Positions 40,501 to 51,229 are shown, counted from the stretch's first letter. The stretch: 64,000 nt of DNA from Xestospongia muta (GCA_963693285.1 OY848917.1:22574245-22638244), one strand, 5' to 3'. Translations and numbers: made by a program. The notes: generated from the sequence alone by a model not told the origin.

Positions 40501-42835
40501 ATTGTGATTTGTATGACATTGGGTATTTATCACTAATAATGGTTGAAGGTTCTTGCTACATTTCTTTTTTTAATATATTTTTTTGCGTATTTTATAGCTC
40601 TAGCCTAGTATGAATTCAGAGCATATTAAATATGTTGTTGTCATTTCATTGACAGTATTGCTTTTTGTTTCCACATTTATGTTGCTGTTATTACTTATCC
40701 TTTGAGTGTGTCCTTTGCAATATAATAAGATGTAATTTTGATATAATATAGTATTAATTCAAAGTATATTGAATGTGTTGTTGTGATTTTGTTTACTCTA
40801 TTGTTTTATTTCTCACATCTATATTGTTGTGATGACTTGTCATCTGAACGTGTTGTTTAAAATAAAATAGTCGGTAAGTGTGATATAATGTAGTAAGAAT
40901 TTTAAGTGTTTTGAATAGAATGTTGTTATTTTATTTATGCTATGTTTGTATTAACGTTAATAGTTATAATAGCTTGCATTGGAAGGTTTTTAGACTAATA
41001 ATTTTGAAAGTTCTTGCTACGTTTCTTATATATATATATATATTTTGTTGTTTTAAAGTTCTAGCCTAGTATGAATTCAGAACATATTGAATATGTTGTT
41101 GTCATTTCATTCACAGTATTGGTTTTTGTTTCCACATTTATGTTGGTGTTATTACTTATCCTTTGAATGTGTCCATTACAATATAACAGGATGTAATTTT
41201 AATATAATATAGTATTAATTCAAAGTATATTGAATGTGTTGTTGTGATTTTGTTTACTCTATTGTTTTATTTCTCACATCTATATTGCTGTAATGACTTG
41301 TCATCTGAATGTGTTGTTTAAAATATAATAGCAGGTAAGTGTGATATAATGTAAAAAGAATTTTAAGTGTTTTGAATAGAATGTTGTTATTTTATTTATC
41401 CTATTGTTTGTATTGACGTTAATGGTTTTAATAGCTTGCATGGGAAGGTTGTCAGACTGTACTATAATTGTTTTTGATTGTGTAGTATCTATGTGTATTC
41501 ACTTTTGCAATTTTATTCATTATATTGTAATTTCAGCTTATGAGAGCCACAAATGACATTAAAGTGCATCCTTTAACTGCTTATTTCTATATCAGCAATG
41601 AATTTTGTTAAGCCTAACTGTGATTTGTATGACATTGGGTATTTATCACTAATAATGGTTGAAGGTTCTTGCTATGTTTCTTTTTTTAATATATATTTTG
41701 AGTATTTTATAGTTCTAGCCTAGTATGAATTCAGAGCATATTGAATATGTTGTTGTCATTTCATTGACAGTATTACTTTTTGTTTCCACATTTATGTTAC
41801 TGTTATTACTTGTCCTTTGAATGTGTTCTTTACAATATAACAGGATGTAATTTTGATATAATATAGTATTAATTCAAAGTATATTGAATGTGTTGTGATT
41901 TTGTTTACTCTGTTGTTTTATTTCTCACATCTATATTGCTGTGATGACTTGTCATCTGAACGTGTTGTTTAAAATATAATAGTGGGTAAGTGTGATATAA
42001 TGTAAAAATAATTTTAAGTGTTTTGAATAGAATGTTGTTATTTTATTTATGCTATTGTTTGTATTGACGTTAAAGGTTTTAATAGCTTGCATGGGATGGT
42101 TGTCAGACTGTAGTATAATTGTTTTTGATTGTGTGGTATCTATGTGTATTCACTTTTGCAATTTTATTCATTATATTGTAATTTCAGCTTATGAGAGCCA
42201 CAAATGACATTAAAGTGCATTCTTTAACTGCTTATTTCTATATCAGCAATGAATTTTGTTAAGCTTAACTGTGATTAGTATGACATTGAGTATTTATCAC
42301 TAATAATGTTTTAAGGTTCTTGCTATGTTTCTTTTTTTAATATATATTTTGAGTATTTTATAGTTCTAGCCTAGTATGAATTCAGAGCATATTGAATATG
42401 TTGTTGTCATTTCATTGACAGTATTACTTTTTGTTTCCACATTTATGTTACTGTTATTACTTGTCCTTTGAATGTGTTCTTTACAATATAACAGGATGTA
42501 ATTTTGATATAATATAGTATTAATTCAAAGTATATTGAATGTGTTGTGATTTTGTTTACTCTATTGTTTTATTTCTCACATCTATATTGCTGTGATGACT
42601 TGTCATCTGAACATGTTGTTTAAAATATAATAGTGGGTAAGTGTGATATAATGTAAAAATAATTTTAAGTCTTTTGAATAGAATGTTGTTATTTTATTTA
42701 TGCTATTGTTTGTATTGACGTTAAAGGTTTTAATAGCTTGCATGGGATGGTTGTCAGACTGTAGTATAATTGTTTTTGATTGTGTGGTATCGATGTGTAT
42801 CCACTTTTGTAATTTTTTTATATCATTGCATGCAG
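25505..42835 (+). repeat. Satellite array 3, unit about 654 bp, about 27-28 units
   Basis: Longest array of the intronic satellite. Landmarks run from about 25519 to 42736 (28 counted). Most steps are 645-657 bp. Higher-order structure is visible: landmarks at 33982 and 35941 are 1,959 bp apart, and those at 34636 and 36595 and at 35289 and 37249 are 1,959-1,960 bp apart, a three-unit repeat; 31370 and 32675 mark a two-unit repeat. Two truncated units with the same novel junction (about 39870-39900 and 40985-41015) are 1,113 bp apart. The array fades into ordinary intron at about 42835. Confidence 0.95.
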
Positions 42836-43430
42836 TTTTCAAGAGCAAGAAATGACAATGAACTGCATCCTACATTATATATTCTTATAGCTGCTAATGA
42901 ATTTTATTAACTCTAACTGTGAATATAAGGACTTGAGATGTTTCTTAGAAAGCTTAAAGCTTCTTTCTAGTTTGTTTTTTGTACCTATGGTGTTATCATT
43001 TTTTATTTCATTGACACTATAGCTAATTATCCAATATAGCTCTAGTCAGTGCAAGTCGGTATCTTCCAAAACTTATCAGAGGAATTTTAATTATGATCTT
43101 GTTACTCTTTTATTTACTTTTATACATTTTATCCATTTTTTACAGTATTTAGCATTGTTTAAAACTATCTAATATTCTCTTATGAATTAATTGCACTGAA
43201 TGTTGAAGTGATTAGCAACATTACAAAACTTTAACTGTCTAATTACTAAACTGTTTGTTGTATTAATGTGCATCCTAAAAATGATATTGATTAAGTTACT
43301 ACCAAGATAATGTATTATCTTGTTAGCTTGTAATGGTGAAAGTTGTTAAGCTTGTGCAATTAATTTAATATAAATGTGTATTTAGTGAGTGCTTTATCCT
43401 ACTTGTTTTATGGTTATTATAATAATTTAG
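42836..43430 (+). other. Single-copy 3' part of the A3-B3 intron
   Basis: Diverged counterpart of 8210-9158. The first about 250 bp still resemble a satellite half-unit, which suggests the satellite grew out of a native intron sequence. The region ends with AATTTAG before exon B3. Confidence 0.65.
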
Positions 43431-43529
43431 GGTGGATGTACACCAGTCGTGTTAGCAGCAAGGAATGGACACAAAGATGTTGTGTTTATTTTAACACAGA
43501 AAGAAGCCAATTTAGACTTTGTCAATGAA
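43431..43529 (+). CDS. Ankyrin repeat exon B3 (diverged) of ANK-Roc/COR-Death gene
   Basis: A 99-bp, phase 0 exon related to B1 and B2 but with several amino acid differences. GGCTPVVLAARNGHKDVV is closer to the TPLHLAA ankyrin consensus than B1 and B2. Acceptor TTTAG, donor GTAAGT. It continues the reading frame from A3 into the exon at 45603. Its divergence, with that of its flanks, marks it as the older member of the B family. Confidence 0.87.
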
Positions 43530-44660
43530 GTAAGTGTTCATGTGCATATATTATACAATAAAGGCTGTATAACTAAAGATTTGTAACTCTTTTTTCTAAA
43601 GACAACTATTAGTTATTTGGCTAATATAATAAAGGTTGAAATATTGTCTTTTAAAAATACCCCAAACATGATGAATATTGGAAGGAGAAGGGATACAAAG
43701 CACTTGACACAATATTAGAGGGAAAGTGTAACTTGTTTTTATAACGTGTGTATTAACCAATTCTCTTACTTATTCATATTGGATACCATTCAGATGTATA
43801 GATATCAGTTTTTCATGAATTTCTCAATCAGTTCAGGTGCTCACACCAAATAGCAGCAAAGAATATGAATTGAAGCACCATTTGTTTAGCTTTGAATTAT
43901 TCATTTTGAATTGTTTAATAATGGAAGTGCTGTGGACATACATAAGATAACAATTGTCATGTAGACTACTTGTATTTGTATCCTATGGCTAATAAGCATG
44001 ATTTAAACTTGTTATAAAATTAGACAATATTAAAGAATTTAAACCTTAGTATGATTACAGCACCTGTATATTTCTCAGCTGTAACTGGTATGCTTCTTGC
44101 TATTGTTAAGAAGTAAGTCCACAATTTATTTATTATACTAAATCTTTGCTTACTTGTTCTTGTTTAACTTTTTTTGCCCCACCATTTGTCATGATGAAGA
44201 CATATAAGTATATGTTGACAATTTGGCTTTCTTTAGTCTGACATTAAGTAACACTGCCTATGTAAAGGATGGCATGATGTTCTTTCTTCTCTCTTTGATC
44301 TGTTTAAAACATGAAAACTACAAAATTAGCAGAGTTTCAAAGATTACATTTACACTGCAAGGCATGATTTCACATTAGTGTCCACTTTTAGATGTCTTAT
44401 ATTGAGCACTTTTAGTAATGAAAGTAGTCATTCATGTTGACCTTGTGGTAGACACCTTTTTGTGAGTTACAATTATATTCAGGAAGAAAAATGGAGATCA
44501 ATTCTATACCATGAGGCCGGTTCTATAAATCTATAAAAAACACGAAATCTAGGGTTGTCAATAAAACGTCTGACCAGCAGGAATGGCAATATTGAAACCC
44601 TAAATAAGCCACTACATATGCCCCTACATAAGGCCCTATATATAATATAATGTGTCTATG
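43530..44660 (+). other. Intron between exon B3 and the next ankyrin exon, left part
   Basis: Roughly the first 600 bp align with the B-to-A introns at 9258 and 23026 but with many substitutions and indels. The homology then fades and no A exon is present. The stretch 44500-44650, somewhat richer in C and G, has no recognisable gene. Confidence 0.55.
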
Positions 44661-44664
44661 TACA

Positions 44665-44667
<3 letters not shown>

Positions 44668-44698
<31 letters not shown>

Positions 44699-45022
44699 CA
44701 TGCATGCATGCATGCATGTATGTATGTATGTATGTATGTATGTATGTATGTATGTATGTACGTATGTATGTATGTATGTACGTATGTATGTATGTATGTA
44801 TGTATGTATGTATGTATGTATGTATGCATGTATGTATGTACGTACGTATGTATGTATGTATGTACGTATGTATGTATGTATGTATGTATGTATGTATGTA
44901 TGTATGTATGTATGTATGTATATATGTATGTATGTACGTATATATGTATGTATATATGTATGCATGTATGTATGTGTATGTATGTATGCATGTATATGTG
45001 TGTATGTATGTATGTATGTATG
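44668..45022 (+). repeat. (TATG)n tetranucleotide microsatellite with CATG and TACG variants
   Basis: About 355 bp of TATG repeats, interrupted by a CATG run at about 44697-44717, scattered TACG units, and TATATG and GTGTATG variants towards the right end. Because purine and pyrimidine alternate throughout, all frames are open on both strands and produce Met-Tyr-Val-Cys or His-Thr-Tyr-Ile strings. These are artefacts of the repeat, not proteins. Confidence 0.97.
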
Positions 45023-45602
45023 TTTAATGATACTTTTCTCTGGTTCTGTGGTTGCTATGTAGGGATTGTTATACTCTCTTCCTATTTGGTTTTTGTTTCA
45101 AATGTTTATATCATCCTTACATCATGGAGTTTCTAGAATTTTTTGTGTACTTGTACAATTATAAACATCAATTAATATCAAGTATCTGAGATGAGTGTCA
45201 TTGTCCAATTCACAATGAAGTGGTTTTACTACAACTCCTATTTAAATTTTCAATAAGATATAAAGTAGATCAATAATGATGGATAATGGCCTTTTTAGAT
45301 ACACCATTACAATTATTTCAAGTTATATTAAATTTATTATGAATTGTCTTTATTATCACATCATTCATATTATATCAATAAATAGAACAAATCTATTGTT
45401 ATAGTAGTTGTAGATTGCATTTTTAATTTTTGTTATGAAGTATTAATAAACCACATATACTTCTGTCATATACTCTAGTATAATCATGCCTTTGCCTCTG
45501 ATGACTTCTTTTTCATACTATTTATCAACTGACTTAAATTGACAAATGACTTTTTGACTATGTTTCATTATCACATGTATTTTGATTTTTTTCTTTATGT
45601 AG
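45023..45602 (+). other. Intron, right part before ankyrin exon at 45603
   Basis: AT-rich non-coding sequence with no recognisable element. It ends in a T-rich tract and the acceptor TATGTAG at 45596-45602. Confidence 0.6.
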
Positions 45603-45701
45603 ATTGATGAAACTGTTCTCTATATATCATGTTACAAAGGTGATGATAAGGTTGTTCAAGTCCTTCTAGATGCTGGTGTAAAAGTGAATGTTTCAGACAA
45701 G
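45603..45701 (+). CDS. Ankyrin repeat exon of ANK-Roc/COR-Death gene
   Basis: A 99-bp, phase 0 exon of 33 codons. It starts IDETVLYISCYKGDD, matching the ankyrin helix-1 region with TVLYIS at the TPLHLA position, then KVVQVLLDAG and a V-N-V-S-D end. The acceptor is GTAG and the donor GTCAGT. It is a more diverged ankyrin repeat but keeps length and phase, and it joins the previous exon in frame. The intron behind it (45702-49847) is filled with transposon relics. Confidence 0.82.
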
Positions 45702-46500
45702 GTCAGTGGCATCTTCATATATAAAATATAATTATCTGTCTACTATATACTTACTATATACCCATAACATATTAAACATATGTTATTAACATTGTATGGT
45801 AATGGATGCAAATTAATGATGCAAAGTCACACATTTACTCAATGTCTTTAATAAATATGAGGGTTTGGTTCTACAATCTAAGTCCTTTTTATTTTGAAGA
45901 TACTTTTGTCTGTTGACTTAAATAACTTAGATATATTCTGAGCTTCTTCTATATATGTAAAGGGAAAGGTATAGATTAGGTAATTTAAGTTGACTGATGT
46001 ATTCTAGTTAAACAAATGAGAAGTGGGAGGTCTGAATAGATCTTTGAAGTAGCTGTTTTTCTTCAAGTGCTTTGGATGCATCTAGTAAAATCATTAACTA
46101 TGGTTCACATTTTAATTATGTCAATCCAGGCTTTTCTAAAACCTTTGTAAAACAGGCTTTCCTATGTTAGCTTTTCTGTATGCGTTTATAGCTCTATAAA
46201 TTGCTAGCTATTGGTAGCCATGTGACTGACGTGGAATGGCCCTTCCATCTAGGACTCTGCTATCTCGCCTTCTAAATACTGTTTAAGACATTTGTGGTTG
46301 TCCCTTGTTCAAGGTAAATTGAGATGCATTAGTTAACATCACGTTTTTGTAGGTTGGTGCTAAGATTTTTATATCTAAGCTTGAGCGGTTGCTTTACGGT
46401 GTACGGTATGCAATTTCCTGATATTACTAAAAACCTTTATCGATTAATAACTCAAAACATTTAAAAAAACATGTTCCAAAAAAGACAGGAAAAAATTAAG
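45702..46500 (+). other. Intron sequence left of transposon relics
   Basis: Non-coding AT-rich intron. A slightly GC-richer patch around 46210-46330 could be the end of an old mobile element, but I see no motif that proves it. Confidence 0.45.
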
Positions 46501-46529
46501 TGATAAACTGGTAAATGTAGTCATAGATG

Positions 46530-47000
46530 TAATACATGGTTAGGAAAAGTTCTAGATTCTTAAATTTAAGTGATAAACTAGACCATGTCCCATGTCCATT
46601 TTAATTTTTTTCTCCATCTGGTCACATACCTCAGCAGACAGTGTAGGATATGCATGACAACTGAATAGTCTTTGTGGGGTAGCTGATATCTAGGATTTAA
46701 CTGTTTTATCATGCCATGAAACCCGTGCTTGTCATCAATGCTTATTGGTAGCATGTCTTTAGCCAAGCAACGAGTAATACCATTTGTTATCTGTTTGTGT
46801 TCTGATGAACCAGTATTAATTAATTTTGTTCAAATTATACAGTCCTCAATGGTAATCTGTGATTTATTCTTTTGAATAGAAGAGGCTTTACTACTAGATT
46901 TAACTTCCTGACATTGCTCTGGGTGGTTGTTTGATGTAGAGATGTTTGGTATCACAATACAGTTCCCACAAAGAATAATATTTGAGTTGTTATTTACTGT
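46530..47000 (-). pseudogene. hAT-type (BED zinc finger) transposase relic
   Basis: Read on the minus strand, 46914-46970 shows CGNC about 20 bases before TSNNHPEQ, matching a BED-type zinc finger that has lost part of its core. This is followed by SQITIEDC and, further on (46578-46766), AKDMLPISIDDKHGFHG and LNPRYQLPHKDY, matching the region after the BED finger in ZBED-like hAT transposases. Stop codons and at least one frameshift near 46640 break it, and only the N-terminal part of a transposase is present. A piece of the same relic is copied at about 51755-52140. It cannot encode an active enzyme. Terminal inverted repeats were not found. Confidence 0.72.
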
Positions 47001-47324
47001 CTATTCCTCTTTGGTTCTACTAAAGAGTTGACTTCTTCAAATTGACATCCAACTTGTCTTCTGTTCATTGGTTTCCAACGGTTAGAGTGGATTGTTTCTG
47101 TGAGACATTGCATTGTGCCTTTTATTAGCTGGGTTTCTTTGTTTTGGTCAAAAGAAGTCATGGCTGTGTCTTGATCTTCTTGAAGGAATCATCATGCTGC
47201 TGTGTCTATTGGAATTGAGCATTTTCTTGGTTAGTTCTCTAAGTGGCTGGTACACTTCACTAAAATATAAGTTTACACAATACATTATCATTCCAAAAGA
47301 GATCTAACATCAACAATTATAGTT

Positions 47325-47650
47325 GGTGGATTGGCCTTGTAGATTATTTCAGCTTTCTCTGGGTCTGGAGAAATTCCTGTGACTGAGAACACAAAACCAA
47401 AACTATAACAGACTTCCTGTTAAATTCACACCTGTTATTGTTTATAGTTAGACCAACCTCAGATATATTTTGGAAAACGGCTTAAAGTGGTAGCTTGTGT
47501 CTTTCTAAACACTATAATATCATCACTGATATCAATGCACCTGAAATATTATGAATTTATTCATTAATTACCTTCTGGAATGTTTCAATTGCTGAGTTTG
47601 TGCCAAAATTCAATATCATCATAACCTTTAGTAATTGGCAAAAATGGCTA
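47325..47650 (-). pseudogene. Ty3/Gypsy-like reverse transcriptase relic, second fragment
   Basis: On the minus strand and across frames this stretch shows the end of a Gypsy-type reverse transcriptase: SDDIIVF, then LTINNNRCEF, then TGISPDPEKAEII. In intact elements these lie in that order around and after the YxDD catalytic box. Stops and frameshifts separate them. It is a different copy from the reverse transcriptase at 47850-48452, because the same region of the domain occurs twice. A nested or tandem insertion is the likely cause. Confidence 0.65.
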
Positions 47651-47849
47651 TATAACAGTTTTATTGTGATAATACTAATTAGTGATAACCAGCTCACAAG
47701 TCAAGCTTTAAATATTGTTGCACCAACTGTTCCATAATAGAGCAGTCCTGTTCTAATTTATATCAACTGTTGCATAAAATAGAGCAGTTCTAGAAAAGAC
47801 TTCAATTACTGTTGGTTTTGTGGCCTGGAGGCCTTTTGAATGGCTTCTA

Positions 47850-49326
47850 CTTTATCTTTGGTGGTGTGGATACCACTCCCATTAATCTTGTATCCTAAAA
47901 AATAAACAGAAATCTGTAGAAATACACATTTTCTTTCTTTACCCGAATTCCATGATATTGCAACCTTCCAAGAACTTATGCTAAATTGTTAAGATGTTGT
48001 TTATCATCTTGACCTGTAATTAGGATATCATTAATGTAACATATAACACATTTTGTCCCTTAAAAAGATGTATCCATCACTTTCTGAAACATACTTGGTG
48101 CTGATAAATGAGTGTTAATAGTAACAAATTTATCAGACTCTTCCTTCAACACTACTTGTTGATAGGCTTCCTTGAGGTCTAGTTTGGAGAACTTCTTACC
48201 TCCTGTGAGAGCTGTAAACAAATCCTCAGGCTTTGTTATGAGATACTGGTTTGCTTCTAATGCAGGATTAACAGTCAACTTATAATTTCCACATAGACAT
48301 ATTTTACCATTGGGTTTTGGTACAGGTACAATGGCTGTTATTTCTCCTAGTAATGGAATTAGTTCCCCAGTATATGTACGCAAGATAACCAATGGCTTTT
48401 TTAGCTCTAGATCGCTGAAAAGTTCTTCATAGGTGCTCTTTGAGATTATCAATGTTTCTGCTCTGTGTCCACTTCCATGGTAATGGATTTATCATTAAAC
48501 GTTATGTTCACCTTACATGGGTGTTGTTTGTTATCCCCAACATGATACATGGGTAGGCTTATTTCTTCCTCCTTTTCGGCATATTTAATACTCTTGTTGC
48601 TGTAACTCTTTGTGTGTTGGTTTTGACTTTTTGAATGACAAACTTTGCTATATGTCCTCTTTTCTGTTAGCCACAGCATGTATATTCTTTATATCTACAG
48701 AATTATGCAGTGTGGCTTCCTTCTCCACGATGGTAGCACGTTTTCTCTCTGCTATACTGATATAATGGAGTTCCTCTTACTTTATGAATTGTGTCAATAC
48801 ACCATAATTGTTGGGTTTCTTGTTGACTGTTTCAAAACTTTTTTCTAGCTCAATGGCTTATTTCAGTAGTAGATCTGCCTCCAGGAGGAGTCTCCTCTTT
48901 GTGGCTTCTCTTCTGAAACCGTAGATAAATTGGTCCCTAATGCTTTGTCCAGGTTATCCTTGAAGTTGCAATATGTTGTTAATCTTCTTAGCTTGGCAAA
49001 ACACTGTGCAATTTACTCATCAGAAGACTGGTTCCATCTGTAGAAATAAAAGAACTCTGCCATAATTATTTTCTTCAGCATGAATGCCTTCTGAAAATGT
49101 CTGACAGTTTCTTCAACATTTGATCCATGAGTTTTTCTGGAGCTAAATTGTTCCTCAAAAGTGTATAGTTCTTTTCTCCGATAGCATTGAGAAAAACCAG
49201 GACTTTTATATTGTCTTCTGTTTTGTTGACCTTAAAATAGACGTCCATTTGCTCAAGGTAGTCTGTGATGCTTTCCACATCAGGGTTGAATTTGTTGATA
49301 GGGTCTGTAACCATGCTTGTTGCCAT
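47850..49326 (-). pseudogene. Ty3/Gypsy-like gag-pol relic (K02A2.6-type)
   Basis: Minus strand, in element order: a gag start at 49326 (NKFNPDVESITDYLEQMDVYF), gag continuing to about 48850 with a stop and a frameshift (KLRRLTTYCNF region), a damaged CCHC zinc knuckle at about 48636-48685 with an in-frame stop, an aspartic protease start at about 48462-48480 where DTGA is broken by a small deletion, and a reverse transcriptase from 48452 (PVPKPNGK, KLDLKEAYQQV) to a YIND box at 48027-48038 and LGYKIN at about 47885-47900. Integrase and long terminal repeats were not found. It is a dead fragment inside an intron, opposite to the host gene. Confidence 0.82.
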
Positions 49327-49329
49327 TTG

Positions 49330-49847
49330 TCATCTTCTTTAACTGACTTACACTCAATGATAAATATACGGAAAAACACTGATAAATTTTTACAAAACTA
49401 ACCCAAACGTTAACAAGGAATGTGTGCTCTCTTTTCTATTTCAGCATGTGCACTATCTTTCAATTAATACAACATAATAGTCTCATAATTAATTTGGAAT
49501 TAAACTCAAATAGTACTTAAATTTAGAAGGAACATAAATTCCAAACCTTTTATAGCTTTATATGGTCTTTGCTGTTTATGATCAACATTAGGCTTAACTA
49601 GTTTTTTGGTGGTATAATTGCAGACCTTGTATCTGCAATACAACCATGAGCACATGGTGCACAGACAAAACGTTCATGTGGCACTATGGCATTAGGTGAA
49701 GCTTCATGAGAGACTATTCTTTGCCAATAGTATAGCTTGAAAACATTTGACAGGGAGGTATCTAATACTTTAGACTTTGGTCTTTATATATATGTTGTTT
49801 ATTTGTTTATTTTGACTCATCATATCTTTGTCACAATTATCATTTAG
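49330..49847 (+). other. Intron right of the Gypsy relic
   Basis: Non-coding AT-rich sequence. The first part may include the 5' leader of the minus-strand Gypsy relic, but no long terminal repeat pair is seen. It ends with CATTTAG at 49841-49847. Confidence 0.5.
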
Positions 49848-49949
49848 TATGGACGTACAGCACTTCATGTAGCTTATTGGAATAAAAATGATGACATTGT
49901 AAAGATGTTAGTTAATGCTAATGCCAACAATTTAGAAGCTGTAGAAGGT
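49848..49949 (+). CDS. Ankyrin repeat exon of ANK-Roc/COR-Death gene
   Basis: A 102-bp, phase 0 exon of 34 codons with the typical ankyrin start YGRTALHVAYW, then DDIVKMLVNANANN and a short acidic end. The acceptor is TTTAG and the donor GTAAGT. It is one codon longer than its neighbours while the next exon is two codons shorter, so together they keep close to two full repeats. A cryptic donor three bases upstream (GGTGTAAG) would change phase, so GTAAGT at 49950 is preferred. Confidence 0.86.
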
Positions 49950-50316
49950 GTAAGTCATATGTTATGAGTTTGTACACATTTCTATATATTATGCACCAAA
50001 TCTCTTGCTCTATATTTGTAGTGCTTGTTGTGATATACACTTTATGTAATTATAGCATTCACAATATATAAATATGCACATATATATCCTATAAATCAAA
50101 CAGGTACAGCAATTATTAGTCAATATTGTTTGGGTAGTAAGTAATAAGAACATTTTGGTGAATGAACAGTTTTTAGTGTAATAAGGTAATATGACATTTA
50201 GAAGTTCATACATACTCGAAGTATAAGTGTTCTATATGAGTGTATGTACATCTTAAAATCCTGTAAGAGTATTCTGTTTTAATATTAAAAGTAAGAAATT
50301 TTACCTTTCTATTTAG
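49950..50316 (+). other. Short intron between ankyrin exons
   Basis: A 367-bp intron, GTAAGT to TTTAG. Nothing else is seen in it. Confidence 0.75.
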
Positions 50317-50409
50317 GACACTTTACTTTTAGAGTCTTCAAGAAAAAGAAATTTGGAAGGTATTAAAGATGCTCTGTCCAGGGGAGCCAATGTTAACATT
50401 GGAGACAAT
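50317..50409 (+). CDS. Ankyrin repeat exon (31 codons) of ANK-Roc/COR-Death gene
   Basis: A 93-bp, phase 0 exon. It begins DTLLLESSRKRN, an atypical ankyrin helix, then LEGIKDALSRGANVNIGDN, whose second half is a clear ankyrin repeat end. The missing two residues at the start are supplied by the last codons of the previous exon. Acceptor TTTAG, donor GTATGC. It resembles degenerate repeats found within ankyrin stacks and is less secure than its neighbours, but phase and position fit. Confidence 0.78.
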
Positions 50410-51229
50410 GTATGCTGACTTGTAATTGATAGTGTTAGTGTACATACACAACTTTGAGGGTTATATGTCAGATACAGGTGCATTAATGTAAACAAACCCA
50501 ACAGCCAACAGACCCAAGGGTTGTTAATGTTGTAACAGATCACACGTGCAATACAGTATGGTTTAAGTTGTATTAAAATGATTAAAATGTGTTTGTGGCT
50601 TAAGTGATTACCATGGAAACTCAAAGTGATATCACAACCTTGTATTTGATAAAGTGTATGTTATATCTGATACGATGCATTTAATAAGTTGCTGTTATAG
50701 TGCATTTAATAAATTGAAGCAGTTTATTGACACTTTGAACTTCTTTATATCATGTCAACTCTGACATGTTACAGAAAAACAACCTCTATTACTTAGTAAT
50801 AGTTACAGTTTGACTCAACTGTGATCATTATGTAAGTATACGACAGCCCAAGGTTGACAATTTACACATTGATCATCTAATTTATATCAACAAAGTCTGA
50901 CAATTCACTGCATTAATGTTTTTCCTATTAATAAGTGGTGTATACTCCATAATGGGTCATAAGTACTTAATAACAAATTCACAAATATTTGTCAGACACC
51001 ATTTATGACTTCATGTAATGGCAGCTGAATATTGACCACATCAGTGTTTTTTTCCAATAAATAATTAATATGTAGTCTAGTGTTGGTTTAATACTATGTC
51101 AAAGAACTTCTCTCTCATAATTTCAGTAGTTATAAGGAAAGATGCAGTATTTTATTGAAATACTTTTATGTCATTTATATATATATACACAAACAATTAC
51201 TTGTTGTATGTCCTTTTACATTTACATAG
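50410..51229 (+). other. Intron between ankyrin exons
   Basis: An 820-bp AT-rich intron ending in TACATAG. No gene or mobile element is recognised. Its last about 35 bp are part of the duplicated segment repeated at 52141. Confidence 0.7.

Larger units (their letters stand above)
23710..43529 (+). repeat. Segmental duplication block, copy 3 (most expanded, right part diverged)
   Basis: The third block begins at 23710 with the same intron sequence as positions 1 and 9942. Its left part is nearly identical to copies 1 and 2, but the region from about 42836 through exon B3 and beyond is clearly diverged. This suggests that B3 and the sequence after it are the old, ancestral right flank, and that the younger copies were generated to its left. 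The satellite inside is the longest of the three. Confidence 0.85.

Noticed and set aside
1780..42835. CRISPR-like regular array
   Set aside because: The period is about 654 bp with no short repeat plus unique spacer structure, and it lies in introns of an animal gene. It is a satellite.
44523..45136. Six overlapping frames rich in Tyr-Val-Cys-Met or His-Thr-Tyr-Ile on both strands
   Set aside because: Translation artefacts of the TATG microsatellite.
47113..47307. 64-codon plus-strand frame
   Set aside because: Opposite strand of the transposon relic zone; no motif.
48645..48848. 67-codon plus-strand frame
   Set aside because: Antisense shadow of the Gypsy gag-pol relic.
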